A DNA stretch of 64,000 nucleotides from Thecamonas trahens ATCC 50062 (taxonomy: Eukaryota; Apusozoa; Apusomonadida; Apusomonadidae): assembly GCF_000142905.1 (NCBI RefSeq), contig NW_013657652.1, positions 275,576 through 339,575 on the forward strand, written 5' to 3'. Positions 30,015 to 41,186 of the stretch are shown in pieces. The stretch's first letter is position 1. Each line of letters starts with the position of its first letter. Position numbers and translations under genes: made by a program. The notes under the pieces were generated by a model. It had not been told where the DNA came from. It ran no database searches and worked only from the letters and a program-made list of their open reading frames with translations.

Positions 30015-31900
30015 ATGGCAGACGACAAGACGCCGGCTGCCGGCGGTATTGGCGAGGCCTTCCAGGAGATTTCATTGGCCGATCACACACCCGAGCCGCT
30101 CCCGGAGCAGTCTCTGGACAACCTGGACATTGTACGTGACCAAGAGTGCCTGTTGCTTCCTGTAGCACGCCGTGTGCCTCCCGCAGCGAGTCGGCAGTGT
30201 TCGAAGAGCCGGCTCGCCTCGCCGAGGCAGCGCTTGTCCGCTCGGCTGCTGTTCATCCTCATCCACCAACTCACCGCCCCCCCACCCCCACCCCGGCTGC
30301 TGCACCGGTACCGCACAGGAGTCGCTGACGCCGCTCACCCCGGACATCATTGCCCGCCAGGCCACCATCAACATCGGTACGTGCTCTTACCCTCGGCGCC
30401 TTGCCATGGCACACCTTGGGCCGCCACCAACTCCAATTTTTGTGTGACTGCCTCTGCCTCGCAGCCCCGCCGTCATCGTGCCCATGGAGCTTGGCGAGCC
30501 AGGCCCTGGTGGGACAGAAGCGACCAGAGAGCCTTGCTGCATGGGCTTGTCCGCGGCAGGATGGCGAGGGGGAGAGGGGGAGGGCGCGGGGGCTCGAATG
30601 CAGCGGACACTCACAGCGGCGCGGCGCGAGGACAGGAACGATTGGGCATGTGGCCCACGGCAAGTCGACGCTCGTCAAGGCCATTTCGGGCGTGCAGACT
30701 GTGCGGTTCAAGAACGAGCTCGAGCGCAATATTACGATCAAGCTTGGCTACGCCAACGCCAAGATCTACAAGTGCGAGAACCCCGAGTGCCCGCCGCCCG
30801 GCTGCTACCGGTCGTACAAGTCGTCGCACGAGATCTCGCCGCCGTGCCGCCGCCCCGGGTGCGGCGGGCGGATGGAGCTGCAGCGGCATGTCAGTTTCGT
30901 CGACTGCCCCGGCCACGACATTCTCATGGCGACGATGCTCAACGGCGCGGCGGTGATGGACGCAGCGCTCCTTCTGGTGGCGGCCAACGAGTCGTGCCCG
31001 CAGCCGCAGACCTCGGAGCACCTTGCCGCCATCGAGATCATGCGCCTCCAGCACATCCTGATTATGCAGAACAAGGTCGATCTGATCAAGCAGTCGCAAG
31101 CCGAGGAGCAGCACAAGCAGATCCAGGCCTTTGTGAAGGGCACCGTCGCTGACGGCGCGCCGGTCGTCCCGATCTCGGCGCAGCTCAAGTACAACATTGA
31201 CGTGGTGTGCGAGTACATCTGCACGCGCATCCCGGTCCCAGCGCGCGACTTTACCTCTGCTCCGCTCCTCATCGTTATCCGCTCGTTCGACATCAACAAG
31301 CCCGGATGCGCCGTCGACGAGCTCAAGGGTGGCGTCGCCGGTGGCTCAATCCTCAAGGGTGTGCTCAAGGTCGGCGACGAGATCGAGGTCCGTCCGGGCA
31401 TCGTCTCGAAGAACGCCGAGGGCCAGGTCCAGGTCCAGCCCATCCTCTCGCGCATTGTCTCGCTCTTTGCCGAGCACAACGACCTGCAGTACGCCGTGCC
31501 CGGTGGCCTCATCGGTGTCGGCACCCTCATCGACCCCATGCACTGCCGCGCCGATCGCCTCGTCGGTAAGATGCTCGGCGCCGTCGACCAGCTGCCGGCC
31601 TGCTACGTCGAGCTCGAGATCTCGTTCTTCCTCCTCCGCCGCCTCCTCGGCGTCCGCACCGAGGGCAAGGCCAAGGGCTCCAAGGTCTCCAAGCTTGTCA
31701 AGGGCGAGGTCCTCATGCTCAACATCGGCTCGCTCTCCACCGGCGGCCGCGTCACCGCCCTCCACGCTGATCTGGCCAAGGTTGTCCTCTCGGCGCCCAC
31801 CTGCGCCCGCATCGGCGACAAGATCGCCCTCTCCCGCCGCCTTGCCTCGTCCTGGCGTCTCATCGGCTGGGGCACGGTCAAGCGTGGCAAGGAGCTGTGA
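30015..31900 (+). CDS. EIF2S3: Translation initiation factor eIF2 subunit gamma
   Basis: The GTPase subunit of eIF2 that carries Met-tRNAi to the 40S subunit. Three exons: 30015-30131, 30319-30376 and 30636-31900. Donors are GTACGT twice and acceptors are CACAG and GACAG. The joins give [24 protein letters not shown] and [16 protein letters not shown], restoring the G1 motif. Further hallmarks are [20 protein letters not shown], a zinc-binding knuckle ([12 protein letters not shown]...[10 protein letters not shown]), FVDCPGHD (G3) and MQNKVDLI (G4). Domain 2 and 3 strands end [15 protein letters not shown]. 479 residues, standard length. The stop is only 46 bp from the next start. Confidence 0.95.
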
Positions 31901-31946
31901 GGCATGGCAAATAACAACAACAACAACCAACAGCTCCAACAGCATC

Positions 31947-33534
31947 ATGCGCTCGTACCTGAGGCTCAAGTCGGGCTGCGGTACACTACTCAGCCGACAA
32001 GGCCACACGCGACTCTCACATCATTCTCACCCCCACCGCAGCCCGGGACGCCGAGGTCGCCCGGGCCCGGGCCCGCACACGAGCCCGGGCCCGGGAAGCC
32101 GGGTGGGCGTCGTGGGCCGACGCTACGCTGGCGCCGCGGCTACAAGCCTGGTGCGGTCGCAAGGCGTGCGGGGTGCTCGCAGTCGCCTTTGCACTCGCGG
32201 TGCTGGTAGCGGCCGCAACGAGCGTGCTGGCGCCTGCTCTGGCACGGAGCGTGGCTGCCGCGGGCGTCGGGCACACCCACATGTTCCTTCCGCGGGTGCT
32301 TGGCAAGGCGCCAGCCTATCTCGGGCCATCGGTCGAGGCGCTGGCGGCGCAGACTAGCCTGCCTGCGTCTGCGCTGGTGGAGCCGATCCGAGTCGTTCGG
32401 GTTCGGTCGCGGTGGGACCTGCATCCGCCGGCGATGTGGCTCGGGTGGGGCGAGAGCGCGGCCAACTCATGGGTGAGCGGGCGGCACGGCGAGCGCCGGC
32501 GCGGCGTCTTCCTTCCGTGGCTCTCCGCAGAGCTCACCCGTGCACCTTGTCCAGTGATGTGCGAGGTGACGAGCAACGGCTCGGCGATCGACGACGCCGA
32601 CGCTCTAGTGTACGAGCCGTCGAACGCACAGCTTTGGTTCGGCCGCCACTGGCGAAGGTATCCGCTCGACTTTCCTCAGACGCGGGGCACCAAGCCGTGG
32701 CGCAAGACCGTCGCCGTTGTCTACGAGGTGCCGTCGTCGTTCGACTCGGTCGCCAACGTCTCAGCCGAGTACGACTGGCTGGCAACGTATGCGCTCGACG
32801 CGCAGCTCCCGATCTCGCTCTTTTGTGGCTTTGGCTACGCGTGGCAGGACTTGTTTGCGCCGACAGCCGGGACGGTGACCGGCGCGCGCCCGCTGCCGGC
32901 GCTGCGCCCGCTGCGGGCCAAGATTCCTGCGGCAGTCTACATTGCGTCGAGGTGCTCAAGCGCTGATGCTCGAGCGCGCGACGCGTACGTGGCGCAGCTA
33001 GCGCGCTGGTTTCCGGTCGTCTCGTTTGGTGAGTGCCTACACAACGCAGATATGCCGGGCGAGCTTGCCGGCGGAGGGCAGTGGCCGCGCCCGTGGCATT
33101 CGAAGATTGCAGTCCTCTCGCGGTACGCCTTCTACCTCGCCTTTGAGAATGCCAACGTCACCGACTGGATCACCGAGAAGCCGATGCACGGTTGGCTCGC
33201 CGGGACCGTCCCGGTCGTCATGGGCGCCCGCCTCGAGCCGCACTGGTCACCCGGCGCCGGCTCACACATCCACGTCGCCGACTTTGACTCGCCGGCCGCG
33301 CTCGGGCTCCGTCTCGCCGCCATCTCCCGCAGCGAGGCAGCTTACAACGATCACTTTGCCTGGCGGCAGCGCCCGCCGCCACCTGCCTTTGTTGACCGTG
33401 TCTCTCAGTGCGCCTTCTACGCCGATTGTCGCCTCTGCCTCCAGCTGGCGCAGGCGCGGCACGAGTATCGCCTCGCTGCCACCCGCACTCGACCGCCCAA
33501 CGCTGGGAGTGGGCGCGGGCCGAAGTTGACGTGA
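31947..33534 (+). CDS. GT10-family (alpha-1,3/1,4) fucosyltransferase-like type II membrane protein
   Basis: Candidate exon 1 (31947-31980) encodes MRSYLRLKSGC and ends at GTACAC. Exon 2 (32042-33534) follows CCGCAG and begins with an Arg-rich cytoplasmic stretch, then one membrane anchor (GVLAVAFALAVLVAAATSVL). The luminal domain ends with the GT10 donor-binding core: KIAVLSRYAFYLAFENANVT then DWITEKPMHGWLAGTVPVVMG, equivalent to the FYLxFENSxxxDYxTEK motif. Predicted 508 residues. Golgi fucosylation using GDP-fucose is expected from the family; acceptor unknown. The splice model is inferred from the lack of any in-frame ATG upstream of the membrane anchor; the core domain is certain in frame. 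The start codon is 46 bp from the eIF2-gamma stop. Confidence 0.8.
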
Positions 33535-33573
33535 CCTGGCCGGACGTGGCCACACCTCTCCCACAAATCTACA

Positions 33574-34198
33574 ATGGCGATCCAGCGCGACAACACCATG
33601 GTTGACACCGTCAAGGCCTCCAAGGGCTTCCTCAAGGACAACAAGTCTCGCGGCCGCACCCGCCAGCACGACCGCCGTCGCCGCAAGCCGACCCAGTCGT
33701 ACTCGTCGTACATCTACAAGGTAGGCCCTTCCCATCCCCCGTGTGCCTGCCCGTGCCTGGCGGTAGATTCCTCGGGCACTGTCCCCCGCAAAAAAACGCG
33801 CCAACGGTGGCGCCACAACCGGCAACCCTCGAACCGTCCAGCATGCGTCCCCTCTCTTCCTGCACCCACTTTCTCTTCCTGCACCCACGTGTGTGGACTA
33901 ACACTCTCCCTCCTTCCCTCTGCCCTTCCATCTCTCGCTTGCACAGGTGCTCAAGCAGGTGCACCCCGACACCGGCATGTCCCGCCGCGCCATGTCGATC
34001 ATGAACTCGTTCGTCAACGACACCTTTGAGAAGATCGCCCTCGAGGCCTCGCGCCTTGCCAAGTTCTCGGGCAAGCAGACCATCACCTCCCGCGAAATCC
34101 AGACCGCTGCCCGTCTCATCCTCCCCGGTGAGCTCGCCAAGCACGCCGTGTCCGAGGGCACGAAGGCTGTCACCAAGTACACCACCTCGACCGCCTAA
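33574..34198 (+). CDS. Histone H2B with an unusual N-terminal tail
   Basis: Two exons: 33574-33720 and 33947-34198 (donor GTAGGC, acceptor CACAG). The histone fold is [26 protein letters not shown], then [20 protein letters not shown] and [20 protein letters not shown], ending [15 protein letters not shown], all highly conserved. The tail ([20 protein letters not shown] then [17 protein letters not shown]) is unlike the Pro/Ala/Lys tails of canonical H2B. The intron falls exactly between helix alpha-1 residues YIYK and VLKQ. 132 residues. It could be the main H2B of a divergent lineage or a variant. The start is 39 bp from the fucosyltransferase stop; the alternative Met at codon 9 would shorten the tail. 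Confidence 0.92.
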
Positions 34199-34357
34199 GC
34201 GCAGTTCGATGTCCGGCGTACGGTTTTGCTCCCCCCCCCCATCCTTCTCATGCAGCTGTAAAGTACTCTCGCTGCGTCTTCCTGCGCCCTATGCCTGCCC
34301 TACATGCGCCTTGCCTCTGCCCGTCCACATGTTCTGCAACTGAATGGCGACCGACCT

Positions 34358-34420
34358 CCAACCCAAACCCAAACCCAAACCCAAACCCAGACCGAAACCC
34401 AAACCGAAACCCAAACCAAG
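34358..34420. repeat. CCCAAA hexanucleotide repeat
   Basis: An imperfect array of CCCAAA (with AGACCG and CCGAAA variants), about ten units, in the spacer between H2B and TAF11. It resembles a degenerate telomere-type C-rich repeat but lies between genes. Confidence 0.85.
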
Positions 34421-34439
34421 GTACCACCACCACCACCCA

Positions 34440-34562
34440 ACCTCAGCCCCACACCCACACCACACCCACACCACACCCACACCCCACACCACACATCCCA
34501 CACCACACCCACACCACACCCACACCACACCACACCACACCACACCACACACACACACACGT
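34440..34562. repeat. CACAC/CACACC microsatellite
   Basis: About 120 bp of C/A-only sequence built from CACACC, CACAC and CA units, running up to the TAF11 start codon. It would be the TAF11 5' UTR or core promoter. No gene lies in the 364-bp spacer 34199-34562. Confidence 0.85.
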
Positions 34563-34786
34563 ATGAGCAAGCGCGAGAGAGAGTCGGACGACGACGCGAC
34601 AAGCCCTCCGTCCAAGCGGGCACGGCCACTGGAGGACGGCCCACCTCTCGGCTCGGACGACGACGACGACGGTGACGATGACACCGCGCTGAACCCAAGC
34701 CTTGATGACGACGACGACAACAACGATGATGATGACGATGATGACGACGACGACGACGACGACGATGACGACGACGACGACGATGA

Positions 34787-34821
<35 letters not shown>

Positions 34822-35501
34822 CAGCGACTAGGCCGTCGGCCCGGCAGGTCCGCTTTGAGGCGCGCGAGGCACACGAAGACCGGAGGAGTAAGAAGAAGAA
34901 GAAGAAAAAGAAGAAGAAGAAGAAAAAGAAGAAGCGCAAGAACCGCTGGGGCTCGGACGACGACGACGACGCTGCGCTCTCGGCCGTCCAGTCGCGGCCG
35001 AGACGCCAGGCACGGCGGAACGTGTCATATGCCGGAAACTCGGGCTCCGACTCGGACCAAGACGAGGACGAAGACATGGAGGCGCGGATGGCGGAATGGA
35101 GCCGACAGGCCGACGAGAACACCGAGCGGTTCATGCTCCTGCAGCAGTTCTCCGACTCTCAGCTCGCCCGCTACGAGGCCTTCCGCCGCTCCAAGCTGCA
35201 CCAGTCCAAAGTCAAGCGCATCATGGGTTCGGTCTACTCGTCAACCATCCCTCCGGCGGCCTCGATCATTGTCGCAGGTATCACCAAGGTCTTTGTGGGC
35301 GAGCTCATCGAGACCGCGCTGCACATCCAGAACGAGCTCGGTCAGGGCACCAACTTTGACGACAACTCTCCGGGCATCCCGCTCCTTCCCTCGCACGTTC
35401 GCGCCGCCTATCGCCGCCTTCGCGCCAAGGGCGCAGTCCCGCCGTCGACACTCGCCGTCACTGCGCCCGCTGCCCGCGCCCGCGCCAAGCTCCTCGACTA
35501 A
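34563..35501 (+). CDS. TAF11: TFIID subunit TAF11 with long poly-Asp and poly-Lys tracts
   Basis: 312 residues. The C-terminal half is the TAF11 (TAFII28) histone fold: LLQQFSDSQLARYEAFRRSK, then IIVAGITKVFVGELIETALH and LLPSHVRAAYRRLRAKG, which pairs with TAF13 in TFIID. The N-terminal half is low complexity. An acidic tract of more than 30 Asp is encoded by mixed GAC/GAT codons (about 34703-34820). A tract of about 15 Lys follows (about 34890-34935), then another acidic/basic alternation. Acidic N-termini occur in other TAF11 proteins but rarely this long. The ATG at 34563 directly follows the CA-rich microsatellite. The codon mixture within the Asp run argues for selection on the protein, with replication slippage adding length. 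Confidence 0.88.
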
Positions 35502-35661
35502 CCCCCTACCCCCCCCCCCCCCCCCCCCCGCCCCCCCTCACTGCCGCTAAACAAACGTTGTCAACAAATGGGAGTGCCACCTGGTCGGTTCTTGCCACTG
35601 CGGCCTGCCTCAGCCACAGCCGCACTGCCACGCCAGCCACCCCACTGCGTAGCCGCCTGCC

Positions 35662-37557
35662 ATGTCGTCCTCCGGCCTGCTCTACGCAGACGACTCGTAC
35701 GACGAGTCGTACTCGTGGATGTACTTTGCCGAAGACCCCATGCTTGCCTCCTTCTCTGCGTACGCGCCCTTGTCCAGCCTGCTCCTCCCGTGCCCCTGAC
35801 CCCCCTCCCTTCACCCTCTTCGTCTCCCCCCTGACCCTTCGGTTTCTGCTGTTGTTCGCTGCCATTTTTTCACTGTTCCTGCCGCCTCCCCTCCCCCCGC
35901 CCCTCCCCCTCTCTTTCCACCTGCTCCCCACCTCCGCACAGCAGTACACCCTCACACCCCATCTCATCCCCTGACTCTTGCCTATAGCTCGCATAACGAG
36001 TCCAAGAAAAAGAAGAAGAAGAAGCGCCGGAAGCACAGCTCGTCCACTGCCGCCGCCGGCTCGTCGGACGCTGACTCTGCCGCAGGCGCATCTTCGGTTG
36101 ACGCGGCTGCCGTGGCTGCTGCGACCGGTGCGTCGCCGTCTTCGCAGCACTCGGTCCACAAGGTCACCACCGTAACCACCGTTACCGAGACCGTCGAGAG
36201 CCATGCCGAGTCTGGATCTCGCAAGCACCGCAAGAAGAAGAAGCACCGCGCTGATCCGAAGCCGGAGGCCGAGCCGGTCGATGACGTCCCGCGTGCCACG
36301 TCGCCCAAGCGCATGCGCAAGCGCAAGAAGCGACCGGAGGAGAAGGCCACCGCTCTCGCTGCTACCGCTCTCGCTCCCGAGCCTGAGAATGAGACTGAGG
36401 CTGAAGCCGAAGACTCGGCGCCAACCGCCGATGCCGAGAGCTCGCGCAAGAAGAAGCGCAAGCACAAGTCCCGCAAGTCGTCCGCTGAAGACTCGTCAGT
36501 CATCACCAGCACCACCACCAAGACCACCGAGGTGCTCACGACCTCATCTGCCGCCGCCGCTGCCGCCGCCAAGCCCGAGACTTCCGAGCCCGAGTCCGAG
36601 TCCAAGAAGCGCCGCAAGAAGAAGAAGAAGCATCGCCACGCCGAGCCGGAGCACGCTCCCGAGCCCACACCTGAGCCCGAGACTGCCGAGGCCGAGTCCG
36701 AGTCCAAGAAGCGCCGCAAGAAGAAGAAGCATCGCCACGCCGAGCCCGAGCACGCTCCCGAGCCCACACCTGAGCCCGAGGCCGAGTCGGCATCGACCAA
36801 GTCGCGCAAGAAGAAGCGCAAGCACCGCTCACACGCTGCTGCTGACGCCGACGCTGCTCCGTCACCGGCTTCAGAGATGGTCGAGACCGTGACCACCACC
36901 GTGACCACCGAGGTTTTGAGCGACAGTGGCGACGGTGCGTCACCGGCGTCATCCAAGAAGAAGAAGAAGAAGCGCCGCCATCACCGCTCGGCCTCGGCCT
37001 CGGCTTCTGACGACGGCTCGACCAAGCGCCGCCGCCATCACCGCCGCCACCGCTCGACGCCATCCGACGACGCCGCGCCGTCGCCCGCTGCTTCGGCCTC
37101 GGCCACCAACGACGACCTCAGCTCGTCCAAGAAGAAGAAGAAGAAGAAGCGCCATCACCGCAGCCACCGCTCCGGCGCAGGCGCCTCGTCCGTTGACGCT
37201 TCGGCCGAGTCGGATGTTGAGTCGACGTCGTCGACCCGCCGCCGCCACCACCGCGGCCACCGCAAGCGCAAGGCTGCCGCCGCTGCTGCTGCTGCTGCTG
37301 CTGCCGAGGCTGCCAAGGCCCCGGCCTCGCCGGCCTCCTCAGCCTCATCGCCGGGCAAGGTCACCAAGAAGACCGTTGAGACTATCACCACCACCGTCAT
37401 CCAGACCGAGGATGGTGCTTCTGTCTCGCGCCGCAAGCGCAAGAAGAAGTCATCGGCCAAGGCTCCGTCGCCCATTCCGGACAATGCCTCTGCCGGCTCG
37501 CCCTCCTCTTCGCGCAAGCACAAGAAGCGCCGCCATCGCTCCTCAAAGGCTGCATAA
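35662..37557 (+). CDS. Lys/Arg/Glu-rich low-complexity protein, probably nuclear
   Basis: Candidate exon 1 (35662-35759) encodes MSSSGLLYADDSYDESYSWM, then YFAEDPMLASFS, ending GC|GTACGC. Exon 2 (35988-37557) follows TATAG and reads SHNESKKKKKKRRKHSSSTA. The rest is dominated by basic clusters (SKKRRKKKKKHRHAEPEH) separated by acidic or Ser/Ala linkers. One segment is duplicated almost exactly, with APEPTPEPE linkers at about 36595-36780. The sequence also has repeated VETVTTTVTTEV-type Thr/Val boxes. 555 residues if spliced as proposed. No domain is recognised. The many basic clusters suggest a nuclear or nucleolar protein. Composition-driven similarity would make homology searches unreliable. 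Confidence 0.6.
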
Positions 37558-37732
37558 CTTGCCAACTTGTAAACGTGGACCACCTCGCATGCGCCGTGTT
37601 CCTATCACTTGTCGGTTCACTTGCCGCAACATACGCCCGCTCGCCACCTCACACCGCACGCGCACGCCTCTCTCCTCCAACCCACCTCCTCCAACCCACC
37701 TCCACATAACCACATCCACCTCGGCGCCCCAC

Positions 37733-40700
37733 ATGGCAAGCCACGAGGGTACGCGTCCCCCCCCCCCGTCCCTTCCCCACTGCACCCCCCCTCCCCCTCC
37801 CCCTCCACTCACACTCGCCTCCCCAAACAGACACCCGGCAGGAGCTCCTGACCAAGCTCAAGGTGGCCGTGGACATTCTGCTGGAGGTCGGTAGCGACGG
37901 GACCGAGATCACAGATGCTTCACTCGAGCTACGGTACTTTTGCCAGGTCTTTGAGGACATTCTCCGCTGTGGCTTTCGCGTCAAACGCGGCTGGGCCTCG
38001 CGCAAGAAGGACTACTGGTCGTTCATTGCCAACATCGCCGACGTCTATCCCGAGTCGCGCAACGCCGTAACCAACGTCCTGCACCTAACAGAAGTCAAGA
38101 CAAACCAAGGCCGTGGCCGCGCCTGGTTCCGCAACGCCCTCATCGAGGGCAAGCTTGCCGAGTACATGACCGTCCTCCTCGCTGATCCCGAGCTTGTCGA
38201 CAAATGGTACGAGCCTGAGGCCCTGTTCCAGCACCGCGAAGACGTCGCAGAGGTCATTCTTGTTGTTTCTCAGCTCAACGCTCTCCACTTTTCGCTCTGC
38301 GCAAAGGACGTCGACCTCGACAAGACCTGGAAGGCCATCGACCAGTCCGAGGTCCTGCGCGGTGCCCGCGAGCGCGCTGCCTCCCGCGCCACCGTTCCGC
38401 CAAGACCGCTGCCAGTGGCGCCCGAGTCAGCAGCCCCAGCCGAGCATGCTGTCGAGCCGGCTGTCGAGCCAACAGCTGAGCACGCCGCTGCTACCAACGC
38501 CGTCCTCACCGCCCCAAAGCCGACGCCTTCGCGCCCGCTGCCTTCGCCGCGCGACCTCGACGAGCTTGGTCCGCCGGTTGCCCCGCTCACCTGGCAGTCA
38601 ATGACGCCGGTCAAGTCCAAGCCGAGCAAGAAAAAGAAGCGGAAGAAGAAGCGGAGCGACGACGATGACGACGACGAGGAGCCCGACGGCGCCGATGAGC
38701 TGGACAACAAGTCCGAAGCTGCGCCGGTGCCCGCGGCTACGCCCGCATCTGCACCCGAGCCTGTGGCGTCAGACGCTCATCTTGCCCGCTTGGCTGCGGC
38801 AGAAGCCGGCGAGGCCAAGGCCCGCTCGGATCTTGAGCAAGCGCTCGCGGAGCACGCTGATCGCGTCGCTGAGCTCGATGCGCAGCACAAGGCCGAGCTC
38901 GAAGCAGCAATGGCGGCAGCGGCGGCAGCAGCTGCCTCTAGCGAAGAGACAGCTGTTCAGCTCAATGCCACCAATGTCCAGCTGACCGCCAAGGCAGATG
39001 CGCTGGTCGCAACCGAGTCCGAGCGCGACACCCTCCGGGCCAAGCTTGACACGCTCCGTTTCGAGTCCGAGACAGCAGCCACTGAGGCTGCTGACGCGGT
39101 GGCGGCGCTGCAGGCGAGCCTCGACCGGAGCGCCGGTCAACTCGCCGAGTCCGAAGCCGAGCGGTTCCAAGTTCGTGCGCAGCTCACTGCCATGACTGCC
39201 GAGCGCGACGCTGCCCGCGCGACGGCTGCAGAGCTGCAGGCCAAGATCGAGGCACAAGCCGAGCTCATGAGCTCGCTCCAGGCGCTTGCCGCCGGCGAGC
39301 TTCCGGCGACTGTCGACTCTACCGGCCCTCCTGTCGCCGACGACGGAACTCGGCCCGAGTCGGGCATGTGGGCCATGATTGTCGCCCTGCAATCGGGGCT
39401 CAACCACACTCGCAAGGAGCTCGCGGCAGCGCGTGCCGACCTGGCCTCGGCCCGTAACGAGGGCGTCCAGTCATGGCTGGCTGCCCTCGGCAAGCCATTT
39501 GTCGAGCTGCAAGCTGCACTCCTTTCCACCCATGACGCGGCGGATGACGACGTTGGAGGCACTGATGGTGCTCCCTGCTCCTGCGGCTGGGAGCGTTGCG
39601 CTGACAAGCTACGCGCCGAGCGCAATGAGCTTGAGCGGCGAATGCGAGCAATATCCGAGCTCGGCGAGGAGAACAAAAAGCGCAAGCGGAAGGATCTCGA
39701 GCTGCAGGCTGCCGCAGCCGCTGAGCTGCAAGAGACACACGCCGCGACGGTCCAGGAGTGCACCATGCTCCGGCTCTCACTCGAGTCGATGGCAACCAAA
39801 TTGGAGGCCTCGTCCAACATGCAGGTCCAGCTCCGTGCCGCCAAGCAAATGGCGGATGATGCCGCCAAAGAGATCGGCACCCGGTTGGCGGACACCCTCA
39901 CCGAGCTCACCGCAGTGCAGACCCAGTACGCGTCGCTGCTGGAGAGCCAGAGCGGGGTGGGTGCAACTGATAGCCTCGCTGGCTCGTCGGCTGCTCTCGA
40001 AGCCGTCTCGGAACTTACGAGGAAGAACAATCAGCTCGAGGCAGAGCTTGAAGCTATTCGGTCCGAGAGCGAGGCCAGCGCGCGTGCGCTCGGCGAGACC
40101 CGGGCCGACGTTGCCTTGCTGGAAAGCAAGGTGGCAAGCCACGCTGAGACCGAGCGGGCTCTGGCAGCAGCACAGGACGAGCTGGCACTCTCACGGACGT
40201 CGGCAGCGCAGTTGCGTGAGCGAATCTCGTCGCTGCAAGCCCGGGTCGAGGCGCGCCAAGACGAGCTGGCGGCCACACGCAAGGCGCTTACCGATGAGCA
40301 CACCGCGCTGCGGACCGAACTTGAGAGCGTCATTGCGGGCCTGCGGTCCGAGGTTGCTGCATACAAGGACCAACTCTCGTCATACCGCGAGTCGCTCGCC
40401 GAGCTAGAGGACTTCCGTGCGCAGGTGGCATCGTCGCAAGAAGTTGTCAACGCTGTCAAGGTCGAAAGCCGCGAGGCGCTGGCGAGGTCGCGCGAGGCGT
40501 CGAGCCTCCTCGAGGCTGCGCTGGCCAAGATGGAGGCGCGGGTGGTTGAGCTCGAGGCTGCGTTGACCGCTGAGCGTGAGAAGACGGTGAAGCTGGAGGC
40601 TGCGGCCGCCACCGCTCACGAGCGGGCTGCTGCTGAGGCTGCCAACGTCGAGGCAGTCAAAGCTGCTTGTCTCGAGCTCAAGGCACACATCCTCGAGCTC

Positions 40701-41186
40701 CGCAAGAGCCACGCTGCCGAGTCTACAGGCCTCAAGAGCGAGTTGGCGACTGCGCGCGCTGCTGCTGCCGCCGCCGCAGCTGACAATGCGACCATGGTCG
40801 GCAAGCTCGCTGATGCCGAGCGGTCGCTGAGCAAGCTCGCGGTCCGCAAGGCCGCGCTCCTCAACGAGGTCTCTCGGCTGGAGAGTGAGTTGGAGCTGGC
40901 AACGGCCGAAGCTGACGATGTCCGGGCGCGTGCGCACCGTGGATGGATGGACAACTCGGAGACCGACGCGTGTGTGTGCGGCGCCAAGTTTACGCTTACC
41001 CGGCGGAAGCACCACTGCCGCCACTGTGGGCTCATCTACTGCGCCGAGTGCTCGCCGCACAAGCTCCCGCTGGCGGGGTCGCGGAACCCGGTCCGTGTCT
41101 GCACGACGTGCCACACTGCGCTCACCACGCCATCGACCGCCAGTCTGGCCAAGCGCCTTCCGAGCTCCTCTACCGCCATCCGCTGA
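37733..41186 (+). CDS. RUN domain - coiled coil - FYVE protein (RUFY-like)
   Basis: Exon 1 (37733-37748) encodes only MASHE plus one base and ends at GTACGC. Exon 2 (37831-41186) follows AACAG and gives DTRQELLTKLKVAVDILLEV. The N-terminal ~170 residues look like a RUN domain (LELRYFCQVFEDILRCGF, DYWSFIANIADVYP). A Lys-rich linker (KKKKRKKKRSDDDDDDEE) is followed by ~650 residues of Ala/Glu/Leu heptad coiled coil. The C-terminal FYVE zinc finger (WMDNSETDACVCGAKFTLTR then RKHHCRHCGLIYCAECS) carries the R(R/K)HHCR PI3P-binding motif. 1,123 residues. RUN-FYVE proteins link PI3P endosomes to small GTPases and motors; that endosomal role is inferred from the family. Confidence 0.88.

Noticed and set aside
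34358-34562. Interstitial telomere
   Set aside because: CCCAAA and CACACC units are imperfect, short and lie between two housekeeping genes; no chromosome-end context is seen.
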